From: Saprospirales bacterium
GTDB lineage: Bacteria; Bacteroidota; Bacteroidia; Chitinophagales; Saprospiraceae
Assembly: GCA_007695145.1 (NCBI GenBank)
Contig: REEI01000058.1
Span: forward strand, 1-64,000
Length of the DNA: 64,000 bases
Direction of reading: 5' to 3'
Below the pieces are notes generated by a model. The model was not told the DNA's origin and searched no databases. It was given only the letters and a program-made list of their open reading frames with translations. Of the stretch, positions 1-9,153 are shown in pieces (position 1 is the stretch's first letter; every line of letters starts with the position of its first letter). The translations under genes were made by a program, and so were the position numbers.

Positions 1-713
1 ATCATCGAATAAACATTCTCTTCACCGGATCTGTCATAAATTTCAATGGGGCCGGTGTATTGTTGTGATTCAGTGGTTGGATTGCTGCCATCTGTGGTGT
101 AATAGATGGTGACCTTGGTATCCGGGTGGCTGATTTCCAGCAGGAAGGGCTCGGTATAAAAGCCGGGCTGGTGGCTAAAAGTGGGAGGCTCCACTATCCC
201 GCTAAAGGAGGGGTTGGCATTAGGATGGCCGGGGGTGGCGCTTTCGAAGTAAAACCAGTTGTCTGTGCCATCGGGAAATCGACCCCAGGAGAGGTCGCGC
301 GGTATGGCTCGGGGCTCTACTTCATCTATGCGCTCACCATCGGGGCGGGTGAGAATCACCTCTTCACCGGAGGAACTGATGGCGAAATTGGTGTGCAACT
401 CTCCATCGGGATCGTTTCGGTCCTTGTTGGAAGCCCAAATAACCAAATGTTCGCCCGGTCTCAATTCCACAGCCGGAAGCAGCCAGCGAAAGGGTTGACC
501 ATAATCGTCCGAGAGACCCCAACCCTCTAAATTGACCACTTCGTCACCGGCATTGTAAAGTTCTATCCAGTCCTCATAATCGCCGTCTTCATCCGCCAGG
601 GTATTGCCATTGGAGGCCATTACTTCATTGATTACCAACTCCTGAGCTTTCAGGGTATAAGTACACATCAGAAGGAGTGAAAACGCACAAATAGTAAGTA
701 GAATCTGCTTCAT
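1..713 (-). CDS. Secreted protein with lamin-tail domain and chitobiase/hexosaminidase C-terminal-like domain, partial (runs off window start)
   Basis: Manual reverse-strand translation from ATG at 711-713: MKQILLTICAFSLLLMCTYTLKAQELVINEVMASNGNTLADEDGDYEDWIELYNAGDEVVNLEGWGLSDD...YYTTDGSNPTTESQQYTGPIEIYDRSGEENVYSM; open to the window edge. Signal peptide plus LTD motif (INEVMASN..DWIELYN) and YYTTDGSxPT motif. Not in the ORF track because it is truncated. Confidence 0.85.
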   Translation of the reverse strand, partial: MKQILLTICAFSLLLMCTYTLKAQELVINEVMASNGNTLADEDGDYEDWIELYNAGDEVVNLEGWGLSDDYGQPFRWLLPAVELRPGEHLVIWASNKDRNDPDGELHTNFAISSSGEEVILTRPDGERIDEVEPRAIPRDLSWGRFPDGTDNWFYFESATPGHPNANPSFSGIVEPPTFSHQPGFYTEPFLLEISHPDTKVTIYYTTDGSNPTTESQQYTGPIEIYDRSGEENVYSM

Positions 714-1135
714 AGCATCGTATTTAATTGATTCAAGGCAAATATAATGATTTTTTAATATTCATTATAGCTTTCCATTCAATTACCGCCTTGAAGTTGG
801 TTGTTTTCTGCTAAAGAAGAATGTAAGATAATGTATCCTGTTCATTGCCTATAGGATTCGATAAACTGCCGCTTAAGGCAAGCTAAATTACATCAATAAA
901 AGAGTGGCGATAATTGGAGAAATTCAATCCTTTAAAAGGTATGCACTCGACTCCTTGTTAGATGGCTGTATCGGACAAATTGGTCGATCGGATATCACCA
1001 GATCGAAGTCGGAAAAAAGGAAGGAGTCAGATATCTGAAGGGCAGTAGAAATTGAATGCCTATTTTTAATTACCCATTCATTATTTTCCCTCTCCACTAA
1101 ATTTCCTACATTTGTATCCGTCAAAGCAAACTCGA

Positions 1136-2743
1136 ATGTTATCTAAATCTCAGCAAAGAATCCTCCGATCCAGGATATTCAGACATCTGGATGGTATAGC
1201 CGTTGCCTTTTCTGCGCATGCACTAAAGCAAAAAGGCGTTTTAGACTATCTACTGGAAAGGGGAAAATGCGAAATTTCAGAATTGACCGAAAAGTTTCAG
1301 GCCAATGAGGGCTACCTCAATGTTGGTCTGCGCTCTCTGGCTTCTCAGGGATGGCTAAAAAGAGAGGTGGACAACCAGACCAATCGCATTGAATTGACCA
1401 TCAATAAAAAAAGTCCCATTGCTTTTGAATTGATTGAATTCTATGGTGAGGCAATCAAATTCCTAAAAGAACACCATTCACTTTCCCCTGATAAGTTGAG
1501 TACCGAATCCAAGCAACAATTTTTCAAACTTTTGACCTCGATTGAAAAGGACTTTCACCTTCCTCCGCCAAAAAACGAGCATGAAAGAGAAGTTCGCGAG
1601 CAAATAAGAACGCATATTGAAGGAAATTTAGCCGGGCCACTCACGGTAATGCTCGCAATGGGCGGTATGTTCCACAAGTATTTTATGGAAGCCTCATTCA
1701 GTCCGGATGAATATCACGAGGACGCCCATAGTTTTGAGCAAATACTGGACTTTTTTACCCGACTGGGCTGGTTTAATAAGGGCAATGCTACTTTTCAATT
1801 TACAGATGAAGGCTTGTTTTTCGCAAAAAGAGCCTCAGCTTACGGGGTCACCGTCTCTTACCTTCCCACCTTCAGAAAGGTAGATGAATTAATCTTTGGC
1901 AATCCTGAAATTCTTGTGAGCCAGGCCGGAGAAGAAGAAAAGCACGTAGACCGGGAGATGAACGTCTGGGGAAGTGGGGGCGCCCACTCTGCGTACTTTA
2001 AAAAGGTAGATGAAATCATAATCGACCTTTTCAACCGCCCCATCAATGAACAACCTAAAGGAGTACTGGACATGGGTTGCGGCAATGGGGCATTTCTCAT
2101 TCATATTTTTGATGTCATCGAGCAGCGCACCTACAGAGGAAAAATTCTTGACCAACACCCCCTGCTGCTGGTAGGTGCAGACTACAACCAATCAGCACTA
2201 AAAGTGACCAGAGCCAATCTGATAAAGTCCGATATTTGGGCAAAAGTGGTCTGGGGCGATATCGGGGACCCGGATCAATTGGCAAGCAATCTGAGACAGG
2301 ACTATGGCATAGAAATGGAAGAACTGCTCAATGTCAGAACCTTTCTCGACCACAATCGAATCTGGAAAAACCCCTTACACACCACTGACCGAATCAGCAG
2401 CTCATCTGGAGCTTTTGCCTACAGAGGAAAGCGACTGAACAACAACCTGGTAGAAGACAGTTTGCTGGAGCACTTTAAAAACTGGGCCCCATTTATTCAT
2501 CGCTTTGGTCTTTTAGTCATCGAATTGCACACCCTCCCTTCAGAACTCACGGCTGCAAATCCCGGCAGAACACCTGCTACAGCCTATGATGCCACCCACG
2601 GATTCTCCGACCAATACATACTGGAGGCAGAGGTTTTTATAAGAATTGCAGAAGAGGCCGGACTCCAGCGGGATGAACGATTAAAAGCGAGATTCCCGGA
2701 TTCCGAGCTGGCAACCATTAGCGTCAATTTGTTGAAGGGGTAA
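1136..2743 (+). CDS. SAM-dependent methyltransferase with N-terminal winged-helix-like region (two-domain, AprA-like)
   Basis: ORF 1112-2743; motif GVLDMGCGNGAFLIHI (SAM-binding motif I). A TACATTTG promoter box at 1107-1114 overlaps the track start, so ATG 1136 (MLSKSQQ) is the likelier start. Confidence 0.75.
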   Translation: MLSKSQQRILRSRIFRHLDGIAVAFSAHALKQKGVLDYLLERGKCEISELTEKFQANEGYLNVGLRSLASQGWLKREVDNQTNRIELTINKKSPIAFELIEFYGEAIKFLKEHHSLSPDKLSTESKQQFFKLLTSIEKDFHLPPPKNEHEREVREQIRTHIEGNLAGPLTVMLAMGGMFHKYFMEASFSPDEYHEDAHSFEQILDFFTRLGWFNKGNATFQFTDEGLFFAKRASAYGVTVSYLPTFRKVDELIFGNPEILVSQAGEEEKHVDREMNVWGSGGAHSAYFKKVDEIIIDLFNRPINEQPKGVLDMGCGNGAFLIHIFDVIEQRTYRGKILDQHPLLLVGADYNQSALKVTRANLIKSDIWAKVVWGDIGDPDQLASNLRQDYGIEMEELLNVRTFLDHNRIWKNPLHTTDRISSSSGAFAYRGKRLNNNLVEDSLLEHFKNWAPFIHRFGLLVIELHTLPSELTAANPGRTPATAYDATHGFSDQYILEAEVFIRIAEEAGLQRDERLKARFPDSELATISVNLLKG

Positions 2744-2778
2744 AAGCATGGCAACTCAAGATGACGCTGAGTCGAAGC

Positions 2779-4005
2779 TTACGGATTTAGAGCACTTTTC
2801 TCCTCCCTTCTCATAAACTCCAGCAGCTTCTCCCCTGACAATGCAGGCTTCTTACCATAGGCCCATTGGAAAAAATCATTAACAGCCGATTCGACTGATT
2901 GGTTGGGATAATAGTGATCGCGACAATGGTGGGTGTATTTCATCACTCGAAAGGCGTCGAACCACTGAAATAAGTTTTTCAAAAAGGTGGCCGGACTGGC
3001 AGAATTCGATCGGATTCTTATGAAGTTATTTACGAAGCCGGAATCCTCACTATATGTTTGAAAACTTTCCGGGCATTGGTTGATCAACTGTCCCGGCTCC
3101 AGACCGAAGGAATTTTTCAGGCGATCAATCACAGATTTTAAGTCCAAAAATGCATTGGGCGCGATAGTTTCCCACCTCCTGCCTTCGGATATCTCAAGCA
3201 GTGCGCGACCTGTACCAAATGGCACACGGTCAGAAATCCTCGGAGCGGGAAAAACAGTAGTATCCTGGCAATCCGCCAATTTTCCCACCCTGGAAAATTT
3301 GTGAAGGAAGTAAAAATCCTCACCGGCCTTTCGTCTGTTCATCCCACCTTGCTCCAGATAACCGGCTGCCCGCACGGCCATAGAACTACCCACGGTGTGA
3401 AAAGCATGAGGATGGCCTGCCCAACGCTGTCCTGAAATCAGATACCTCAAGTGAATTTCATACTCAATAATGGCATTGCGCAGCAATTCGTCCTGCTGCT
3501 CATGTACCGGATGTTCAAAATAAATAGAAACTGCATCGACAGTTGGACGGTGCTTAAAAAATGCATCCAAAGCCACAAGGTAGTTTTTCTCTACCCGGCA
3601 ATCCATGTCGCAACACAAAATGGGCCTATCACCCAAGCCTGACTCGGAATACCAGCGGGCGGCGAGGTCCATAGCCAACTTACGCGCCAATCCCACTCCT
3701 GCTATCCTAGTCGGGATATGGGTTATATGTAGCGGAACCACCACTAAGTTAGAAAATGAATGCTGGAGGGCATACTCCCTGGCTTTTTGATTGAGACTAA
3801 AGACCTCAGAGGTCGGATTTTCCGGGGAGTTGATCAATAAAATGACCACCACGGCCATCCCGGGATTTTCACATTCATCAAGACTCGACAATATCAAACC
3901 CGGGTCTTCTTCTGCATAACACGGGATGGCAATGATCAAGGGGTCTTTGTCGGATGCGGGCATCCTTAAAGAAGTTTTGGATAGTTCCGAAAAGGTTAAT
4001 TCCAC
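2779..4005 (-). CDS. Glycosyltransferase family 2-like protein
   Basis: 408 aa; IAIPCYAEED..., CCDMDCRVEKNYL (DxD-like), HAFHTVGSSMAVRAAGYLEQGGMNRRKAGEDFYFLHK typical of GT-A fold enzymes. Confidence 0.65.
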   Translation of the reverse strand: MELTFSELSKTSLRMPASDKDPLIIAIPCYAEEDPGLILSSLDECENPGMAVVVILLINSPENPTSEVFSLNQKAREYALQHSFSNLVVVPLHITHIPTRIAGVGLARKLAMDLAARWYSESGLGDRPILCCDMDCRVEKNYLVALDAFFKHRPTVDAVSIYFEHPVHEQQDELLRNAIIEYEIHLRYLISGQRWAGHPHAFHTVGSSMAVRAAGYLEQGGMNRRKAGEDFYFLHKFSRVGKLADCQDTTVFPAPRISDRVPFGTGRALLEISEGRRWETIAPNAFLDLKSVIDRLKNSFGLEPGQLINQCPESFQTYSEDSGFVNNFIRIRSNSASPATFLKNLFQWFDAFRVMKYTHHCRDHYYPNQSVESAVNDFFQWAYGKKPALSGEKLLEFMRREEKSALNP

Positions 4006-4017
4006 GCCAGGTCAATC

Positions 4018-5259
4018 TTATTGAAAATCATCATATAATAGATACTGACTCCGGATGTTCATAAATTCTTTTAGGTCATTCTGCCAGCTCTCCCTTATTT
4101 GTTCTTCATTGTATCCGGATAAAATTTGCTTTCTGAGTAGATCAGAGCCGGCGAGACGGTCAAAGAAGCGATTTCTCAGAAAAAATTCATTGCCCGGCTC
4201 AAATCCTTCAAACATTTTGATCAAATGAGATAAATCCAACCTCCTGCTTGCAGCAATTTCATGGATGGATTGACTCGAAAAAGAGTAACCATTGCACTCT
4301 TCATTGATAAAGGGGGGATGAGTCGCTCCAGGCATACTCACCGGAGTAAAGACGGTGTCGCCTCGACCGTAGAATGGACTGCCAATCAACTGAAACTGAA
4401 GTTCAGTACCCCTGCCAACACTCACATTGGTACCCTCAAAAAAACAGAGGGATGGATACAGCAAAATCGATCGCAAGTTGGGGAGATTGGGAGATGGCCT
4501 GACGGGCAGCACATAGGTCATGCTGTGGTCGTAATTCAAACAGGGGATTACTTTCAACTCCAGAGCTGCTGCCTGATTAATCCAATTTTCACCCCTTATC
4601 ATCAAAGCAAACTCACCGACGGTCATTCCATGCACCACAGGCACCGGGTGCATGCCGACAAAAGAGCGAAATTCAGTATCCAAAACCGGGCCATCCACAT
4701 AGAACCCATTGGGATTGGGTCGGTCTGTAACAATCACTTTGATACCATTTTCAGCGGCAGCCTCCATAATGTAATGCATCGAACTGATGTAGGTATAAAA
4801 ACGAGCGCCTACATCCTGAATATCGAATAAAATGACCTCAAGCCCATCCAATTGCCGTGGCCCAGGTTTCTTTTCCGATCCGTATAGAGATATTATAGGG
4901 ATGCCCGTAGTCAAATCTCGGCTGTCCTGGATATGTGCTCCGGCATCAGCATCACCCCTAAACCCATGTTCCAGAGCAAAAATCCGATCAACTGATATGC
5001 CAAGTGCAAGAAGAGTATCCAAAAGATGAACATCCCCAACCAACGAACTGTGATTGACTACCAGGCCCACCTCTTTACTCCTGAGTAAGGGCAGCAATAG
5101 ATCCAACCTCTCAGCGCCAGCGACAACATCTTCAGCTATTGGAACCTTAAATAAATCTCCATCACTGTCAGTATCCGAATCAGTTTGACCAAAACAGGAA
5201 CTCAAGCCGATAGAAAACATGAGAACTACAAGCAATACTCGCATCATATAAAACATCAT
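4018..5259 (-). CDS. DUF1343 / NamZ-like exo-beta-N-acetylmuramidase family protein
   Basis: 413 aa with signal peptide; GLVVNHSSLVGD...FALEHGFRGDADAGAHIQDSRDLTTGIPIISLYG...ILFDIQDVGARFYTYISSM...VTDRPNPNG is the DUF1343 signature. Confidence 0.8.
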   Translation of the reverse strand: MMFYMMRVLLVVLMFSIGLSSCFGQTDSDTDSDGDLFKVPIAEDVVAGAERLDLLLPLLRSKEVGLVVNHSSLVGDVHLLDTLLALGISVDRIFALEHGFRGDADAGAHIQDSRDLTTGIPIISLYGSEKKPGPRQLDGLEVILFDIQDVGARFYTYISSMHYIMEAAAENGIKVIVTDRPNPNGFYVDGPVLDTEFRSFVGMHPVPVVHGMTVGEFALMIRGENWINQAAALELKVIPCLNYDHSMTYVLPVRPSPNLPNLRSILLYPSLCFFEGTNVSVGRGTELQFQLIGSPFYGRGDTVFTPVSMPGATHPPFINEECNGYSFSSQSIHEIAASRRLDLSHLIKMFEGFEPGNEFFLRNRFFDRLAGSDLLRKQILSGYNEEQIRESWQNDLKEFMNIRSQYLLYDDFQ

Positions 5260-5926
5260 AAGTAATTAAGCGCAAATATACAACATATAAAATAAACCCT
5301 TTATGTAAAATCCTGCCAGATAGTTCCCTTCAATACCGTGTACCTAACAAATTTTACCCATTAAAGCATTTAAACCCAATTTTAAACGCCAAATCCTTGA
5401 ATGCCGGGAAAAAAGATAGAAGAATGCAAACCGATGCGCTGATTGAATATACTTTAACACCAAAAATTTAAGGAATTGTATCCTTTGCCTTGATTATAGG
5501 ATTCAATAACCTGTCTCGTAAGGCATACTTTATCTGATTCATTTTGAAATGAGAAACTTGGGTATAAAAGTTGATAGTTCCTCCTATTTCTTACTTGCAC
5601 AAAAAGGGAATCCAGGTTTTCAGTAGTAGCCAACAAAAATTTTAGAAATTTATATGGTCCATAGGATGTCACTTAATTTGAGGAAAAAATATCCATTTAT
5701 CTAATTTTCTTTACTTTATAGATTATATTTTTCTACTATTCAATTTGGTTTACGGTTTAAAATACCAGAGATTTTTTGAAACGAGCAACCGGACAACAGC
5801 GGTTGGCTAAAGGCAGCCTTTCTATTCTCAATAAATTCATAAAAACAGTATTTTATTCTGTTTATAACTTTTAAAATCACCTATTTCAAAAATTTACTCT
5901 TTTTTTTAAAGTTTTTCAAACAATTA

Positions 5927-5959
5927 TTTGTCTATGTGCGTTTAGATATTGTAATTTTG
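5927..5959 (+). promoter_or_regulatory. Bacteroidota-type promoter (TTTG, 21 bp spacer, TAATTTTG)
   Basis: TTTG 5927-5930 and TAATTTTG 5952-5959 match the TTTG/TAnnTTTG consensus, immediately upstream of the small ORF. Confidence 0.6.
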
Positions 5960-5985
5960 CAACACCAAAAAAAACGGAGGTAGTT

Positions 5986-6057
5986 ATGTTTAAGCGAAGA
6001 TTTAAAAGAATGCATGGAATTGCTACTGTGACAGCACCTGCAACAAAGATTTTTTAA
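5986..6057 (+). CDS. Putative 23-aa basic small protein or leader peptide
   Basis: MFKRRFKRMHGIATVTAPATKIF, ATG 5986 to TAA 6055-6057; GGAGG at 5976-5980 with 5-nt spacing; flanked by promoter and intrinsic terminator. Confidence 0.5.
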   Translation: MFKRRFKRMHGIATVTAPATKIF

Positions 6058-6085
6058 AGATTTAAGTTAAAAGTTAATCAGTTAG

Positions 6086-6115
6086 ACCCGGGCGCAATTT
6101 GTGCCCGGGTTTTTT
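6086..6115 (+). terminator. Intrinsic terminator after small ORF
   Basis: ACCCGGGC - GCAATTTGT - GCCCGGGT followed by TTTTT; perfect 8-bp GC-rich stem. Confidence 0.85.
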
Positions 6116-6151
6116 GTTTAATAGAAAATATGTCACTAACTTGCAGGCATT

Positions 6152-6904
6152 ATGGGACTGTTTAACAAAATCAAGAAATGGTTTTCAAAGGAGGATCAAT
6201 CTCCACTACCCTCCACCGATGAATTCTTCAGCGACTCAAGCTTCGACCCGGAAAAATTTTTAAGGGAAATGGAGCAAAGTTCTGCTGAACATAAATCATC
6301 TCCTAAAGATTCCGACAGCCACCACAACCCCTTGAAGTCGAATCCAAAGAAAGACAAGAAGTCGGACATCGCCTCTCTCTTCATCTCTGAGGGCGACAAA
6401 ATTGATCCCGAACAGGTCAAAAGAAGCAGCCAACTGGACCGTGAACTAAACGAAGAAAGGACAGGCGGTCCTTCCCATTCGTCATCGGATTCCTCCAAAA
6501 GCCGCAATCCATTGGACTCCCCGGAACTAAGGGAGAATATACAGCGAGCCAAGGATTCCGTAAAAGAAACCGGGGAAAAAATACGCTCCGGGTTCGACAG
6601 CTTTTTAGATGAGGTCGAAAAGAAATCCGCAGAATTAGACGATATAGAACGCGCTGAAAAAGAGCGCTATTCAGGCCCATTAGATTATAGAGGAAGCTCC
6701 CTTCTCGATGACAAGGACGACTTTTTTGAGAAAGCCAGGGCATTTGCTGATGGCCGCCCCCTACCTTCGGATAAAGCTGAAATCATTGATAGCGATCGAC
6801 TAAAGTCGAATAAGAAAAAGGACGACCGAAAGGTCTATGGATTTGAGGATGCTGACGGTGACGGGGATGAGATTATCGACGATGCCATTATAGAAGAAGA
6901 ATAG
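6152..6904 (+). CDS. Hypothetical low-complexity, Ser/Asp/Glu/Lys-rich protein with amphipathic N-terminus
   Basis: 250 aa; MGLFNKIKKWFSK N-terminus, charged low-complexity body, C-terminal acidic DADGDGDEIIDDAIIEEE. Confidence 0.7.
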   Translation: MGLFNKIKKWFSKEDQSPLPSTDEFFSDSSFDPEKFLREMEQSSAEHKSSPKDSDSHHNPLKSNPKKDKKSDIASLFISEGDKIDPEQVKRSSQLDRELNEERTGGPSHSSSDSSKSRNPLDSPELRENIQRAKDSVKETGEKIRSGFDSFLDEVEKKSAELDDIERAEKERYSGPLDYRGSSLLDDKDDFFEKARAFADGRPLPSDKAEIIDSDRLKSNKKKDDRKVYGFEDADGDGDEIIDDAIIEEE

Positions 6905-7243
6905 GCCGGCGAACTAGCTAAAGACTTTACTCTGCGGTCACATCTCCTCCCCAAATCTCGCAATTCACTATTGGCCTTTCCAAGATGGTACACTTTTCAA
7001 CTGATAGTTATAACCGAAGTGGAATATCGGTTTAATTCCCTGATGCACAATTAAAAACATTGTCAAATTAAAGGTTTTATTACTATTTAATTCACTGTTT
7101 TTAGGCCCGTTGCACATTGAGCACCGCCCTAAAATACTCTATAAATATTTAAACTTATCATATATACGGTGCCAAATATTTGATTTCTAAAAAAAAGACG
7201 CTAATATTGCAGCTGGTTAGATCATTTACGCATAGTTTATTCA

Positions 7244-8587
7244 ATGGAGGAACTCAATAAAGAAAGCCGCAAAACCCCTTACTCTTTTTTATTCGGAGCC
7301 ATAGCATTGCTCTTGATTCCCATGTCATTTCTACTTTGGCCGGTGGCAGATTCTGAAAAGGATGAATGGTCTTCCCAGGAGGAGGAACACACTAAGGATG
7401 AGGAACCCAATTTGTACTTTGGATTCATTAAGGATTCTTTTTATGTGTATGAGTCTGAAATTCAAAGAAATGAATTTTTGTCTAACATTCTACTTGCGCA
7501 CAAAGTCAGTTACGCAACCATAGCAGAACTTGAAACGGCTACCAGAGATACTTATTCAGTCAGGAGGTTGAGAGCCGGGAGGCCATACGCAATTTTGAAC
7601 CGCGATACCACTACGGCTGCTGACTATTTTATTTACAAGCCGGGAGCCTTCAACTATGTAGTTTACTCACTTAAAGACAGTCTATACGCTGAGGTGTTTT
7701 ACCATCCGGTGGACACAGTCGTAAGAACCGGAGCCGGATACATTGATCACTCCCTTTGGGTAGCCATGAGAAATGGCGGTATGAGCGACGCTCTCATTGG
7801 GAAAATGGAAGACGCACTGGCATGGACGGTTGATTTTTACCATATCCAAAAGGGGGATCAATTTAAGTTGATATACGAGGAGCGATTGATCGATGGAGAA
7901 GCGGTTGGAGTTGGAAGATTGCTGGCCGCCAATTACATCGACAGGAATGGTGACAATTATGCCATCTATTTTGAAAATGAGAATTACTCCGGATTTTACG
8001 ACCTAGAGGGCAGGCCAATGAAAAGAGCTTTCCTGAGGGCACCGGTTCGATACACAAGAATCTCCTCCCGATTCAACCCAAGAAGACTACATCCGGTACT
8101 TCAAAGAATAAGACCGCATTTAGGTACTGATTATGCTGCGCCACACGGTACTGAGATATTCTCCGTAGCAGATGGGGTCGTAACAGCTGCCTCCTACACC
8201 TCCGGCAATGGAAACTATGTCAGGATTCGACACGATCATGTCTATGAAACCCAATACCTACACATGTCTCGCTTTGCGAGTGGAATCAGGCCTGGGGTTA
8301 GGGTTAAACAAGGTCAGGTAATTGGTTATGTGGGTTCAACCGGATTGGCCACAGGACCTCATGTTTGTTTCAGATTTTGGAAAAATGGTGTTCAGGTGGA
8401 CCACCTGAAGGAAAACCTCCCCCCTCCAGAACCTATGTCAGAGGAAGACCTACCCCTGTTCTTTGCCCATAGAGACTCCATACTGCCCATTCTGGATGCC
8501 ATCCCTATTATTAGACCCGACGTAAAACCAGCATTTGAAGTGGTGGATAGAAGCTTGCAGCAGGAAATTTTGGAACTTTCCCGATAA
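7244..8587 (+). CDS. M23 family metallopeptidase (LytM domain), membrane anchored
   Basis: 447 aa; N-terminal TM; RLHPVLQRIRPHLGTDYAAPHGTEIFSVADGVV...GNYVRIRHDHVYETQYLHMSRF...GYVGSTGLATGPHVCFRFWKNG. Confidence 0.9.
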   Translation: MEELNKESRKTPYSFLFGAIALLLIPMSFLLWPVADSEKDEWSSQEEEHTKDEEPNLYFGFIKDSFYVYESEIQRNEFLSNILLAHKVSYATIAELETATRDTYSVRRLRAGRPYAILNRDTTTAADYFIYKPGAFNYVVYSLKDSLYAEVFYHPVDTVVRTGAGYIDHSLWVAMRNGGMSDALIGKMEDALAWTVDFYHIQKGDQFKLIYEERLIDGEAVGVGRLLAANYIDRNGDNYAIYFENENYSGFYDLEGRPMKRAFLRAPVRYTRISSRFNPRRLHPVLQRIRPHLGTDYAAPHGTEIFSVADGVVTAASYTSGNGNYVRIRHDHVYETQYLHMSRFASGIRPGVRVKQGQVIGYVGSTGLATGPHVCFRFWKNGVQVDHLKENLPPPEPMSEEDLPLFFAHRDSILPILDAIPIIRPDVKPAFEVVDRSLQQEILELSR

Positions 8588-9091
8588 AAATTTTAAGCCT
8601 AAAGGTAAAATTTGAGTACGCCCTGAATTGTGATTGAAGAGCTAATCGGCAATTCAGCCAATAAATACCTCAGCACTATCTGATTCAATTGGCGAAAAAA
8701 GAGAGAAATTGCCGAACTCATGTACTCTCTAATGCAATTCATTGCCAAACGGAAATTAAAGGACCCACCTACACTTACTAAAGTCAATGGATATAGTCAA
8801 AAGTTCAAAAATGGGCATTGGCACATCATCGTATCAATCTGAATCCATGACCTGGCTGGAATTCTTCTACTGTTAGTATTTTCCAATATTTGTCAGTTTG
8901 GTTCCAAAGTTTTGATTGATTACAGAATTTACGGATTCCGAATTTTAAATAATATTTCCCTCAGTGGTCCCTCAATCCATGCGCTTGCAAATAGGTGTCA
9001 AAACTAAAATACCAGCCAATAACAAGAAAAATTAGATCTCCTGTCAGTTTCCCATGGATACCCTGTGTGGCAAACATCTCAATAGGTAGTA

Positions 9092-9125
9092 CCAAAAAAG
9101 CCCCGGAGAATTAACCCCGAGGCTT
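9092..9125 (-). terminator. Intrinsic terminator downstream of rpoC
   Basis: On minus strand AAGCCTCGG-loop-CCGGGGCTT followed by a T-run, 29 nt past the rpoC stop. Confidence 0.85.
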
Positions 9126-9153
9126 AAAGTCTTTATTTTAGGACAACGAAAAT

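Noticed and set aside
126-530. Plus-strand ORFs 126-530 and 259-498
   Set aside because: Antisense to a convincing minus-strand partial CDS with signal peptide and lamin-tail/chitobiase-like motifs; the translations have no recognisable features.
924-1124. 66-aa minus-strand ORF upstream of the methyltransferase
   Set aside because: Overlaps the promoter region of 1136-2743; no recognisable domain or ribosome-binding context.
4261-4830. 189-aa plus-strand ORF
   Set aside because: Antisense to the DUF1343 family gene, which has a clear family signature.
5454-5672. 72-aa minus-strand ORF
   Set aside because: Not called as a functional CDS: AT-rich gap, similarity only to a stop-interrupted segment near 835-895, so more likely a relic.
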